Made by a program: the position numbers and the translations under genes
Assembly (NCBI RefSeq): GCF_000423665.1
Contig: NZ_KE384073.1
Span: 262,144-326,143, forward strand
Reading direction: 5' to 3'
Length of the DNA stretch: 64,000 nt
From: Solirubrobacter soli DSM 22325
GTDB taxonomy: Bacteria > Actinomycetota > Thermoleophilia > Solirubrobacterales > Solirubrobacteraceae
The notes under the pieces: model-generated
Databases searched by the model: none
Seen by the model: the letters and a program-made list of their open reading frames with translations, nothing else
Told to the model about the DNA's origin: nothing
Shown: piece after piece, positions 24,120 to 32,721 of the stretch
Numbering within the stretch: position 1 is the first letter of the stretch
Layout: each line of letters begins with the position of its first letter

Positions 24120-25115
24120 ATGGCCACGACCCTGAGAGTCTCTCTGATCGCCGCGGTGCTTGCGCTCGCGTTGCCGGCCGTCGCCTCAGCGGCGCCTGAG
24201 ATCCGCACCGTCTCCGGCGCCTCGCCCGCCGAGCTGCAGGCGACGATCGACGCGTTCAAGGCCAACGCGCCGTCGCAGATCAACTGGGACGGCGTGCCCG
24301 CGAGCGCGTCCTTCCCGAACCGCTTCCCCGGCGGCTTCTTCGGCAACCAGCGCGGCGCCACCTTCGACACCCCCGGGACCGGCACGGAGATCTCCAACGG
24401 GTCGCCCTGGGGCGGCGGCTTCAAGACCTACAGCGGCGACAAGCTGCTCGCGCCGGTCGGCTCGAACTACACGAACGTGCGCTTCAACGTCCCGGGCACT
24501 GACCGCCAGGCGTTCACGAGCGCGTTCGGCGTCGTGCTCTCCGACGTCGACACGACCGGCGGCGCCGCGGTCACCTTCCTCGACTCGCGCGGGGCGACGA
24601 TCCTCGCCGTCCCGGTCCCGCCCGGCCCCAACGGACTGAGCTTCGTGGGCGTGCGCTTCCGCGACGGGGAGCGGGTCGCCGAGGTGCAGATCCGCGCCGG
24701 TTCGAGTCCGATCGCCCCCGGCGTGGTCGACTCGCCCCAGAACGACCTCGCGGCCGTCGACGACGTGCTGTTCTCCGATCCGCAGGCCGACATCGCGCCG
24801 CCGCCGGAGATCCAGCAGGTGCCGGTCGAGGTGCCGAGCGGCCTGGACGACTCCGCTCCGGTCGCCGCCCCGCGCGCCTCGCTGCTCACGCTGGCCAAGT
24901 CCGTGCGCCGCAACCGCTCGCTGAAGGTCGTGATCGGCAGCTCGGTCGACACCGAGGGCGTCCTCACGCTCGGCAAGTCGCAGAAGACGCTCACGCTGGA
25001 GGCGGGCGCGACCCCGTTCTCCTTCAAGGTCCCGGCCAACGCCAAGCGTGGCAAGCAGAAGCTCGTTCTGACCGTGGGCGCCCTCACGAAGAGCGTGACG
25101 ATCCGCGTGATCTAG
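24120..25115 (+). CDS. secreted protein of unknown function
   Basis: 331 residues. Signal peptide MATTLRVSLIAAVLALALPA with cleavage near ASA-A. The main domain (30-220) is beta-rich with many Gly, Phe and Asn (NRFPGGFFGNQRGATF, GSNYTNVRFNVPGTD). It contains FGVVLSDVDTTGGAAVTFLD, a pattern seen in PEP-CTERM-like or bacterial lectin-like sandwich domains. A linker with acidic and Pro residues leads to a basic beta domain (about 250-331). No sorting signal is visible. Located 12 bp before thrS on the same strand, probably by chance. Confidence 0.82.
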   Translation: MATTLRVSLIAAVLALALPAVASAAPEIRTVSGASPAELQATIDAFKANAPSQINWDGVPASASFPNRFPGGFFGNQRGATFDTPGTGTEISNGSPWGGGFKTYSGDKLLAPVGSNYTNVRFNVPGTDRQAFTSAFGVVLSDVDTTGGAAVTFLDSRGATILAVPVPPGPNGLSFVGVRFRDGERVAEVQIRAGSSPIAPGVVDSPQNDLAAVDDVLFSDPQADIAPPPEIQQVPVEVPSGLDDSAPVAAPRASLLTLAKSVRRNRSLKVVIGSSVDTEGVLTLGKSQKTLTLEAGATPFSFKVPANAKRGKQKLVLTVGALTKSVTIRVI

Positions 25116-25127
25116 CATCAGCGCGCG

Positions 25128-27077
25128 ATGCGCGTCCCCCTTCCCGACGGCTCTGTCCGTGAACTTCCCGACGGTTCCACCGGAGCCGACCTCGCCGCCG
25201 ACATCGGCCCGGGCCTCGCCCGCGCCGCCCTCGCCATCCGCGTCCTGGACGGCGACAAGACGGAGAAGCGGGACGGCACGGCCTACGACAACGGGCGGAT
25301 CGTCGACCTCGCCGAGCCGCTCGCCGACGGCCAGCCGGTCGAGATCGTCACCGCCAAGGCGGGCGACGGGGACGCGCTGAAGCTCCTGCGCCACGACATC
25401 GCCCACGTGCTGGCGGAGTCGGTGCTCGAGCTCTACCCGGGGACCAAGGTGAGCATCGGTCCCCCGATCGCCGACGGCTTCTACTACGACTTCGAGTTCC
25501 CGCACGGCGTCTCGATCAACGAGGGCGACTTCGAGAAGATCGAGGCGCAGATGCGCAAGCACGTCAAGGCCGCGGAGCCGTTCGAGCGCTCCGAGGTCAC
25601 GGCGGGCGAGGCGATCGAGCGCTACCTGCGCGAGGACCAGCCGTACAAGGTCGAGCTGATCGAGGACCTGGTCAAGAACCAGGGCGTCGAGACGGTCGGC
25701 ATCTACACCAACGGCGCGTTCCGCGACCTCTGCCGCGGCCCGCACGCGCCCGACACCGGCCGCGCGAAGGCGTTCAAGCTCACGAGTGTCGCCGGCGCCT
25801 ACTGGCGCGGCGACGCGAACCGCCAGATGCTCACCCGCATCTATGGCACCGCGTTCGCGACCAAGGACGAACTGGCCGAGCATCTGGAGCGGTTGGAGCA
25901 GGCGCGGGCGCGCGATCACCGCAAGCTCGGCAAGGAGCTCGAGCTGTACATGTTCTCCGAGCTCTCGCCCGGCTCGCCGTTCTGGTTCCCGAACGGGATG
26001 GCGATCTGGAACGAGCTGACCAAGCTCTGGCGCAACGAGAACGGCGCGCGCGGCTACCGCGAGGTCAAGACGCCGATCCTCTACGACGCGGAGCTGTTCA
26101 AGCGCTCCGGGCACTGGCACGTGTACCGGGACAACATGTACTTCACGGACGTCGAGGGCCAGTCGATGGGCCTGAAGCCGATGAACTGCCCGGCGCACAC
26201 CCAGCTGTACGCGTCCCAGCGCCGCTCCTACCGCGATCTGCCGATCCGCTACTCCGAGCAGGGCCTCGTGCACCGCCACGAGCCGTCCGGCACGCTGCAC
26301 GGCCTGCTGCGGGTCCGCCACATCACGCAGGACGACGCCCACATCTTCGCCACCGAGGACCAGATCGAGGAAGAGGTCATCCGCTGCCTCGACTTCGGCT
26401 TCGCGATCTATGACCGGTTCGGCTTCGAGCCGCGGCTGGAGCTCTCCACCCGCCCGGAGAAGCGGATCGGCACCGAGGACATGTGGGACCGCGCCGAGGC
26501 CGCGCTGCAGCGCGCGCTCGACAACCACGGGCTCAAGTACGACGTCAACGAGGGCGACGGCGCGTTCTACGGGCCGAAGATCGACCTGCACATGACCGAC
26601 GCGATCGGTCGCTCGTGGCAGCTCGGCACGGTCCAGCTCGACTACGTGATGCCGGAGCGCTTCGAGCTCACCTACACGGGCGCCGACAACGCCGAGCACC
26701 GCCCGGTGATGATCCACCGCGCGCTGATGGGCTCCTTCGAGCGCTTCATCGGCATGCTCGTCGAGCACTACGCGGGCGAGTTCCCGGTCTGGCTGGCGCC
26801 CGTTCAGGCGATCGTGCTGCCGGTCTCGGACCGCCATGTCGAGCACGCCGACCGCATCCAGGAGTCGCTGGGCGACTTCCGGGTGGAGGTCGACCGCCGG
26901 ACGGAGTCGATCGGGCGCAAGATCCGCGAGGCAGAGCTGCGCAAGATCCCGTACATGGTCGTGCTCGGCGACCGCGAGGTCGAGTCCGACACGCTGAGCG
27001 TGCGCAGGCACCGCGAGGGCGACCTGGGGTCGCTCACCCTGGAGGACTTCCGCGCCAAGCTCACGGACGAGGACTAG
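25128..27077 (+). CDS. thrS: threonine--tRNA ligase
   Basis: 649 residues, full length. Domain order: TGS (1-60, with VRELPDGSTGADLAADIGPG), the editing domain (about 70-230, with HVLAESVLELYP and RDLCRGPH), class II catalytic core (about 250-530) and anticodon-binding domain (530-649). Zinc ligands appear in LKPMNCPAHTQLY (Cys) and in the following His residues. Motif 2 is VHRHEPSGTLHGLLRVRHIT. Charges tRNA-Thr and clears mischarged Ser-tRNA. No T-box leader: only 12 bp separate it from the upstream gene. Followed by a hairpin at 27079-27113. Confidence 0.98.
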   Translation: MRVPLPDGSVRELPDGSTGADLAADIGPGLARAALAIRVLDGDKTEKRDGTAYDNGRIVDLAEPLADGQPVEIVTAKAGDGDALKLLRHDIAHVLAESVLELYPGTKVSIGPPIADGFYYDFEFPHGVSINEGDFEKIEAQMRKHVKAAEPFERSEVTAGEAIERYLREDQPYKVELIEDLVKNQGVETVGIYTNGAFRDLCRGPHAPDTGRAKAFKLTSVAGAYWRGDANRQMLTRIYGTAFATKDELAEHLERLEQARARDHRKLGKELELYMFSELSPGSPFWFPNGMAIWNELTKLWRNENGARGYREVKTPILYDAELFKRSGHWHVYRDNMYFTDVEGQSMGLKPMNCPAHTQLYASQRRSYRDLPIRYSEQGLVHRHEPSGTLHGLLRVRHITQDDAHIFATEDQIEEEVIRCLDFGFAIYDRFGFEPRLELSTRPEKRIGTEDMWDRAEAALQRALDNHGLKYDVNEGDGAFYGPKIDLHMTDAIGRSWQLGTVQLDYVMPERFELTYTGADNAEHRPVMIHRALMGSFERFIGMLVEHYAGEFPVWLAPVQAIVLPVSDRHVEHADRIQESLGDFRVEVDRRTESIGRKIREAELRKIPYMVVLGDREVESDTLSVRRHREGDLGSLTLEDFRAKLTDED

Positions 27078-27078
27078 G

Positions 27079-27113
27079 GGTTACCCGCCGGCATCCTTGC
27101 CCTGCGGGTCACC
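27079..27113 (+). terminator. hairpin after thrS
   Basis: GGTTACCCGC and GCGGGTCACC pair over 10 positions with one mismatch and a 15-nt loop, starting 1 bp after the thrS stop. No U-tract. Confidence 0.4.
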
Positions 27114-27197
27114 CTCGGCACCCTGGCGCATCCTTGGCCCGGGCGTTTGTCCTCCGTGAGTGGAGTGGCCGGGATATTCGTCGCGGCGCGTGATTTC

Positions 27198-27228
27198 TTG
27201 AGCGCGCCGCGCCATTGGTGTCTATACT
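27198..27228 (+). promoter_or_regulatory. sigma-70-type promoter of the infC operon
   Basis: TTGAGC (27198-27203) and TATACT (27223-27228) with 19-bp spacing. The -10 box is nearly perfect and stands out in the GC-rich background. It would start transcripts near 27235, leaving a leader of about 60 nt in front of infC. Confidence 0.55.
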
Positions 27229-27297
27229 CACGTGCGTTGATTAAGCGTCTCCAGATTGCGCCGCGTTCTTGACGCCTAGCGCGCACACCCTCAGCTA

Positions 27298-27876
27298 GTG
27301 CCGGTCCCGAGAAGGTTCGACCGGCAACCGCCGGAGCGCGATACCACCCGCATCAACGAACGCATCCGCGTTCCTGAGGTCCGACTCATCGATGAGGACG
27401 GCCAGCAGGTGGGCATCATGCGCACCCAAGATGCCCTGCGCCGCGCGCAGGAAAAGGACCTCGACCTCGTCGAGGTGGCCGCCGACGCCAAACCGCCGGT
27501 GTGCCGAATCCTTGACTACTCGAAGTACAAGTACGAGCAGGCCCAGAAGGCCAAGTCCGCTCGCAAGCACCAGCAGCAGATCAACGTCCGGGAGATCAAG
27601 TTCCGGCCGAAGATCGCGCAGCATGACTACGACACCAAGAAGGGCCACGTCACGCGCTTTCTCAAGGCGCGCGACAAGGTCAAGGTGACGATCATGTTCC
27701 GCGGGCGCGAGATGGCCCACCCGGAGCGGGGGGAGATGATCCTCAACCGCCTCGCGGAGGACCTTGCGGACCTTGCCATCGTCGAGCAGCGGCCCCAGCA
27801 GGACGGCCGCAACATGACGATGATGCTCGGGCCGGCCCGAACAACGCCGCCAGACGGCGCCAAGCCGGCCTCGTAA
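27298..27876 (+). CDS. infC: translation initiation factor IF-3
   Basis: 192 residues from GTG at 27298; the leader carries no good ribosome-binding site, so the exact start is open. Family hallmarks are [20 protein letters not shown] (N-domain), [16 protein letters not shown] (linker helix), [18 protein letters not shown] and [16 protein letters not shown] (C-domain). IF-3 keeps 30S subunits free and checks the start codon. infC genes often use rare starts such as ATT as autocontrol, and an ATC lies before NERIRV here. Forms the conserved infC-rpmI-rplT group. Confidence 0.97.
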   Translation: MPVPRRFDRQPPERDTTRINERIRVPEVRLIDEDGQQVGIMRTQDALRRAQEKDLDLVEVAADAKPPVCRILDYSKYKYEQAQKAKSARKHQQQINVREIKFRPKIAQHDYDTKKGHVTRFLKARDKVKVTIMFRGREMAHPERGEMILNRLAEDLADLAIVEQRPQQDGRNMTMMLGPARTTPPDGAKPAS

Positions 27877-27892
27877 TCCGGGCCTGTGACTG

Positions 27893-27912
27893 GGGCGGCT
27901 ATACTGCCGCCC
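27893..27912 (+). promoter_or_regulatory. GC hairpin with TATACT loop between infC and rpmI
   Basis: Perfect 7-bp stem GGGCGGC/GCCGCCC with the loop TATACT, 5 bp before the rpmI start codon. In DNA the loop reads as a -10 box; in RNA the stem may hold the rpmI start region. No clear ribosome-binding site is seen ahead of rpmI. Confidence 0.4.
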
Positions 27913-27917
27913 TCGTC

Positions 27918-28121
27918 ATGCCCAAGATGAAGTCCCACTCCGGCGCCAAGAAGCGCTTCAAGGTCACTGGCACCGGCAAGGTCCAGGCCCGCCACTCGTT
28001 CTCGAGCCACATCCTCGAGAAGAAGTCGCCCAAGCGCAAGCGTCATATGCACCTGGACATCAACCTCGTCAAGGGCGACGCTCGTCGTGCAACCCAGCTC
28101 CTCCACGGGCAGGGCCGATGA
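27918..28121 (+). CDS. rpmI: 50S ribosomal protein L35
   Basis: 67 residues, very basic, with the L35 pattern [20 protein letters not shown] and later [13 protein letters not shown]. Full length. The stop overlaps the rplT start by 4 bp (ATGA, 28118-28121), so the two are translated together. Confidence 0.98.
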   Translation: MPKMKSHSGAKKRFKVTGTGKVQARHSFSSHILEKKSPKRKRHMHLDINLVKGDARRATQLLHGQGR

Positions 28122-28477
28122 CCCGCGTAAAGCGTTCAGTCCACGCGCGTAAGAAGCGCCGCGAGGTCCTCGAGCGGACCAAGGGCTTCCGCGGGGAGGC
28201 CAACTCCTCGTACAAGCGCGCGAAGGAAGCGATGATGAAGGCGGACGCGTACGCGTACCGCGATCGTCGCAACCGCAAGCGTGACTTCCGCCGTCTGTGG
28301 ATCACGCGCATCAACGCCGCCGCGCGTGCCGAGGGCATGTCCTACGGCACGTTCATCCACGGTCTGCAGCTGGCCGGTATCGAGCTGGACCGCAAGGTCC
28401 TGGCCGACATCGCCGTGCGCGACCCCGAGACCTTCCGCCGATTCGTCGAGCGCGCCCGCGAGGCCTCGGCGGCCTAG
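28118..28477 (+). CDS. rplT: 50S ribosomal protein L20
   Basis: 119 residues. Signature [20 protein letters not shown] and the later [20 protein letters not shown] fit L20, which binds 23S rRNA early in assembly. In many bacteria L20 also represses its own operon; no recognisable L20-binding leader was found by eye here. Followed by a strong terminator at 28508. Confidence 0.98.
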   Translation: MTRVKRSVHARKKRREVLERTKGFRGEANSSYKRAKEAMMKADAYAYRDRRNRKRDFRRLWITRINAAARAEGMSYGTFIHGLQLAGIELDRKVLADIAVRDPETFRRFVERAREASAA

Positions 28478-28507
28478 CCAAACCCGCACACCGCCGAGTC
28501 CTTTCTT

Positions 28508-28541
28508 AGGGCGCCCCTCCCTCCGGAGCGGCGCCCTTTTT
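28508..28541 (+). terminator. rho-independent terminator of infC-rpmI-rplT
   Basis: AGGGCGCC and GGCGCCCT form an 8-bp stem with a 14-nt loop and a run of five T immediately after. It is the best intrinsic terminator in the window. It lies only 6 bp before the start codon of the methyltransferase gene, so that gene must read through or have its own start site. Confidence 0.85.
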
Positions 28542-28547
28542 CGTTTC

Positions 28548-29261
28548 ATGACCGAAATCACTTCATCCCACAACGAAGCCTTGAAGGAAGTCCGCAAGCT
28601 CGCCGGAAGGCGCTGGCGCGACAAGCTGGGGGAGTTCGTGGCCGAGGGGGAGGACCTGCTCGAGGCCGCGGACGCCGCCGGCTGGCAGGCCTCGATGCGC
28701 TTCGCCGCCAAGGGCAGCGGCCTGGACGGCGTCCCCGTCCTCCCGCACGTGCTCGCCGAGGTGTCCCAGTTGGGCTCCGGCACCCGCGCGATGGCGGTCT
28801 ACCCGCAGCGCTGGTCGCCCGCCGTCGGCCCGCGCTGCATCGCGCTGTGGGGCGTCGGGGATCCGGGGAACGTCGGCACGGTCATCCGCTCCGCGCTCGC
28901 GTTCGGCGCGTCCTGCGTCGCGCTCGGCCCGGGCAGCGCCGATCCGTACGGCCACAAGGCCGTCCGAGCGTCGATGGGCGCGCTGTTCTCGGTGCCGGTC
29001 GCGCGCGTGAAGCAGCTGTCCGAGCTCCCCGGCCGCAAGATCGCCCTCGTCGCTCGCGAGGGCGCGCCGCTGCGCGAACTGCCGGTGGACGGTGAATTGA
29101 CGCTCGTCGTGGGTGCCGAGCGCGAAGGCCTACCGTCCTCGATCGTCGCCGAATGCGACGACGTCGCCCACATCCCGATCGCCCACGCCGACTCGCTCAA
29201 CGCCGCCATGGCGGCCACCGTCGCTCTCTACGACCTCACAACTAGGATCACCCGCCAATGA
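28548..29261 (+). CDS. SpoU/TrmH-family RNA 2'-O-methyltransferase
   Basis: 237 residues. The N-terminal substrate-binding domain (1-90, NEALKEVRKLAGRRWRDKLG) precedes the knotted SPOUT domain. Motif 1 is GVGDPGNVGTVIRSALAFGA, motif 2 LVVGAEREGLPSSI, motif 3 IPIAHADSLNAAMAATVALY. Motif 3 usually reads SLNVSVAA. It methylates rRNA or tRNA ribose with SAM. Conserved neighbour of infC-rpmI-rplT in actinobacteria. Its stop overlaps the pheS start by 4 bp. Confidence 0.94.
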   Translation: MTEITSSHNEALKEVRKLAGRRWRDKLGEFVAEGEDLLEAADAAGWQASMRFAAKGSGLDGVPVLPHVLAEVSQLGSGTRAMAVYPQRWSPAVGPRCIALWGVGDPGNVGTVIRSALAFGASCVALGPGSADPYGHKAVRASMGALFSVPVARVKQLSELPGRKIALVAREGAPLRELPVDGELTLVVGAEREGLPSSIVAECDDVAHIPIAHADSLNAAMAATVALYDLTTRITRQ

Positions 29262-30313
29262 GCACCGCCGACCGGATCGCCGCACTGCGCGCCGAGGGGG
29301 AGGCGGCGGTCGCCGCCGCCACCGCAACCGCCGAGCTCGAAGAGGTGCGCGTGCGCTTCCTCGGCCGTAAAGCCGAGCTCCCGAACCTGCTGAGAGACGT
29401 CGGCAAGCTTCCGCCGGAGGAGCGAGGTCCCGTCGGCAAGGGCGCCAACCAGGCGCGTCAGGCGCTGCAGGCGGCGGTCGACGCGCGCGCCGCCGAGCTC
29501 GAGCAGGTCGAGCTGGAACAGAAGCTGGCGGCGGACGTCGTCGACGTCACGCTCCCCGGCACGCCGACGCTGGCCGCCGGCCACCTGCACATCCTCACCG
29601 CCACCCGGCGCGAGATCGAGGACGTGTTCGTGGGCCTCGGCTACCGCGTGGTCGAAGGGCCGGAGATCGACCTCGCCTACTACAACTTCGACGCGCTCAA
29701 CCACGACCCGTACCACCCGGCGCGGGCCGAGTCGGACACGTTCTACGTCGCCGACGACGTGGTGCTGCGCACGCAGACGTCGCCGATGCAAGTGCGGATG
29801 ATGGAGATGCAGCCGCCGCCGATCTACATCATCGTCCCGGGCCGCGTCTACCGCCCCGACAACGACGCGACCCACACGCCGCAGTTCCACCAGGTCGAAG
29901 GGCTCGCGGTCGACGAGGGCCTGACGTTGAGCGACCTGCAGGGGACGCTGCTCGCCTTCGCCCAGGCGATCTTCGGCGACGACCGCAAGGTCCGCCTGCG
30001 CCCCCACTTCTTCCCGTTCACCGAGCCCTCGGTCGAGCTCGACGTCTCCTGCTTCAACTGCAAGGACGGCTACCTGCGCGACGGCTCGCGCTGCCCGCTC
30101 TGCAAGGGCACGGCCTGGATCGAGATCCTCGGCTCCGGGATGGTGGACCCGAACCTGTACGGCTACGTCGCCGAGTCCGGCTACGACGCCGAGAAGCATC
30201 AGGGCTTCGCCTGGGGGATGGGGATCGAGCGGATCGCCTTCCTCAAGCACGGCGTGCCCGATCTGCGCATGTTCTTCGAAAACGACCTTCGGCTGCTGGA
30301 GCAATTCGGATGA
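29258..30313 (+). CDS. pheS: phenylalanine--tRNA ligase alpha subunit
   Basis: 351 residues. N-terminal coiled coil (1-100) that contacts tRNA, then the class II core with RVVEGPEIDLAYYNFDALN, motif 2 around FHQVEGLAVDEG and motif 3 FAWGMGIERIAFLKHGVPDL. It also has a four-cysteine stretch (SCFNCKDGYLRDGSRCPLCK) that may bind zinc, an insertion not present in all PheS. Works as alpha2beta2 with PheT. ATGA overlaps on both sides. Confidence 0.98.
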   Translation: MSTADRIAALRAEGEAAVAAATATAELEEVRVRFLGRKAELPNLLRDVGKLPPEERGPVGKGANQARQALQAAVDARAAELEQVELEQKLAADVVDVTLPGTPTLAAGHLHILTATRREIEDVFVGLGYRVVEGPEIDLAYYNFDALNHDPYHPARAESDTFYVADDVVLRTQTSPMQVRMMEMQPPPIYIIVPGRVYRPDNDATHTPQFHQVEGLAVDEGLTLSDLQGTLLAFAQAIFGDDRKVRLRPHFFPFTEPSVELDVSCFNCKDGYLRDGSRCPLCKGTAWIEILGSGMVDPNLYGYVAESGYDAEKHQGFAWGMGIERIAFLKHGVPDLRMFFENDLRLLEQFG

Positions 30314-32721
30314 AGCTGCCCCTGTCCTGGATGAAGGACTACGTCGATCCGGGCTTGAAGCCCGAGAAGCTCGCCGAGCGCCTGGATCTGACGGGGACCG
30401 AGGTCGACGGGATCTTCACGCACGGCGTCGGCTCGCTCGACAACTTCGTCGTCGGGCGGGTGCTCGAGCGCGAGCAGCATCCGGACGCCGACCGTTTGAG
30501 CGTCTGCCAGGTCGCGATCGGCGAGGGTGACGTCTCGACGATCGTCTGCGGCGCGCCCAACGTCGCCGCCGGCCAGACGGTCGGCGTCGCGCTTCCGGGC
30601 GCGGTCATGCCGGACGGGACGCGGTTGAAGCGCGCGAAGCTGCGCGGCGTTCCCTCCAACGGGATGATCCTGGCCGAGGACGAGCTCGGCATCGGCCAGG
30701 ACCACGCGGGGACGATGGTCCTCGACGACGACCTGACCCCGGGCACGCCGCTGGCCGACGTCCTGCCGATCTCGACCACCGTGCTCGAGCTGGCGATCAC
30801 GTCCAACCGGCCGGACTGCCTGTCGATCTACGGTGCCGCGCGCGAGGTGCATGCCGCGACCGGCGCGCCGCTGAAGGCGCCGCCGTGGCTCGACGATCCC
30901 GGCACGCCGGGGCCGATCGCGGGCGTGAACATCGAGGTCGAGAACCCGGACTTCTGTCCGCGCTTCACCGCGCGGCTGTTCGAGGACGTCACGATCGCGC
31001 CGTCGCCGGCGTGGCTGAAGCAGCGGCTGATGGCGTCCGGCCAGCGGCCGATCAACAACGTCGTCGACATCACCAACTACGTGATGCTGCTGACGGGCCA
31101 GCCGTTGCACGCGTTCGACTGGGACCTGGTGAGCGGCGGGCACCTCGTGGTCCGCTGGGCGGCCGAGGGCGAGAAGATGACGACGCTCGACGACGCCGAG
31201 CGCACCCTGGACGCGCGGATGGGCCTGATCTGTGACGACGACGGCCCGACGTCGATCGCGGGCCTGATGGGCGGCCAGCGCTCCGAGGTCCAGCCGACCA
31301 CCACGCGGGTGCTGATGGAGGCCGCCAACTGGGACGGCCCGACGATGCACCGGACGTCGCAGAAGCTCAACCTGCGCACGGAGGCGTCGGGACGGTTCGA
31401 GAAGGGCCTCGCGCCCGAGATCACGATGTGGGCCCAGGCCGTCTCGACGCAGCTGATGCTCGAGCTGACCGGCGCGCGGCTGGTCGACGGCACCGTCGAC
31501 ATCGGCGGCGAGGGTCCGGCGCCGAAGACGATCCGGCTGCGCGACGAGAAGGTCACGGGGCTGCTCGGCGCCTCGGTTCCCCTCGGCGAGCAGGCCGAGC
31601 TGCTCGAGCGACTCGACTTCGGCGTGGTCGACACCGGCGACGGGCTCGAGGTGACCGTTCCCGCGGTCCGGCGCAACGACGTCACCCGCGAGGTCGACCT
31701 GATCGAGGAGGTCGCGCGGCTCTGGGGGCTGGACAAGCTGCCGTCGACGCTGCCGGCCCACGGCGCCTCCGGGCGGCTCACGGTCGAGCAGAAGCTGCGC
31801 CGGCGCGCGGGTGACGCGCTGGTCGGGCTCGGCTTCTCGGAAGCGATCGGGTGGAGCTTCGAGGCGCCGGAGATGGCGCGTCGCCTGCGGGTCTCCGCAC
31901 CGGCGGTGGTGCTGCGCAACCCGCTGTCCGAGGACCTGTCGGTCATGCGAACCACGCTTTTGGGCTCGCTGCTGACCTCGTTGCGTCACAACGTCGCGCG
32001 CGGGCGCGAGGACGTGCGGCTCTTCGAAGAGGGCGCGGTCTACTTCGACCGCCCGCACGGCCGCACGCCCACCGCCGCCGAGGCGCGTTCGACGCCGCTC
32101 CCGGATGAGCAGATGCATTTCGCCGCGCTGCTCACGGGCCGCCTGCGAGCGCCGTCGTGGGGCGAGAGCGCCCCGCCCGCCGCGGACTTCTTCGTCGCCA
32201 AGGCGGCGTTGGAGGCGCTGCTGGGCGCCTTGCGCGTCGAGTTCAGCGTGGTGCGCGGCGACGACCCGTTCCTGCACCCGGGCCGCGCGGCGCGCGTCCT
32301 GATCGCGGGTGAGGACGCGGGCTGGCTCGGCGAGGTGCACCCGGGCGTGGCTTCGGAGTGGGACCTGGGCCAGGTGGCGGGCTTCGAGCTCGACCTCGGC
32401 GCGGTCCTGCCGCATGCCGTCCACACGCCGCACTACGAGGACCTGACGTCGTTTCCGGCGATCCGCCAGGACCTCGCGTTCTGGATTCCGGCGGACCGGA
32501 CGGCGGCCGAGCTGGTCGAGGTCGTCCGCGGCGCGGGCGGGAAGCTCCTGCGCGACGTGGGGGTCTTCGACGTCTACGCCCGCGAGGGCCAGACCTCGCT
32601 GGCCGTGCGGCTGGAGTTCCGCGCGTCGGATCGCACGCTGACCGACGAGGAGATCGCGCCGCAGCGCACGAAGATCGTGGAGGCGGTCAAGTCCAAGCTC
32701 GAGGGCGAGCTCCGTGGCTGA
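30310..32721 (+). CDS. pheT: phenylalanine--tRNA ligase beta subunit
   Basis: 803 residues. Domains in order: OB-like tRNA-binding domain (about 40-150, FVVGRVLEREQHPDADRLSV), B3/B4 editing domain (about 210-390, ASGQRPINNVVDITNYVML), B5 (400-475), the catalytic-like core (480-690, AIGWSFEAPEMARRLRVSAP) and the anticodon-binding ferredoxin-like end (about 710-803). Edits Tyr-tRNA-Phe and shapes the heterotetramer. Overlaps pheS by 4 bp and argC by 8 bp. Confidence 0.98.
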   Translation: MKLPLSWMKDYVDPGLKPEKLAERLDLTGTEVDGIFTHGVGSLDNFVVGRVLEREQHPDADRLSVCQVAIGEGDVSTIVCGAPNVAAGQTVGVALPGAVMPDGTRLKRAKLRGVPSNGMILAEDELGIGQDHAGTMVLDDDLTPGTPLADVLPISTTVLELAITSNRPDCLSIYGAAREVHAATGAPLKAPPWLDDPGTPGPIAGVNIEVENPDFCPRFTARLFEDVTIAPSPAWLKQRLMASGQRPINNVVDITNYVMLLTGQPLHAFDWDLVSGGHLVVRWAAEGEKMTTLDDAERTLDARMGLICDDDGPTSIAGLMGGQRSEVQPTTTRVLMEAANWDGPTMHRTSQKLNLRTEASGRFEKGLAPEITMWAQAVSTQLMLELTGARLVDGTVDIGGEGPAPKTIRLRDEKVTGLLGASVPLGEQAELLERLDFGVVDTGDGLEVTVPAVRRNDVTREVDLIEEVARLWGLDKLPSTLPAHGASGRLTVEQKLRRRAGDALVGLGFSEAIGWSFEAPEMARRLRVSAPAVVLRNPLSEDLSVMRTTLLGSLLTSLRHNVARGREDVRLFEEGAVYFDRPHGRTPTAAEARSTPLPDEQMHFAALLTGRLRAPSWGESAPPAADFFVAKAALEALLGALRVEFSVVRGDDPFLHPGRAARVLIAGEDAGWLGEVHPGVASEWDLGQVAGFELDLGAVLPHAVHTPHYEDLTSFPAIRQDLAFWIPADRTAAELVEVVRGAGGKLLRDVGVFDVYAREGQTSLAVRLEFRASDRTLTDEEIAPQRTKIVEAVKSKLEGELRG

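Noticed and set aside
25100-25130. T-box riboswitch before thrS
   Set aside because: Only 12 bp separate thrS from the preceding stop; no room for a T-box.
24186-27011. 941-codon open frame on the minus strand opposite thrS
   Set aside because: It mirrors the thrS codons, is Arg/Leu/Val/Asp-repetitive and has no family match; a typical antisense frame in GC-rich DNA.
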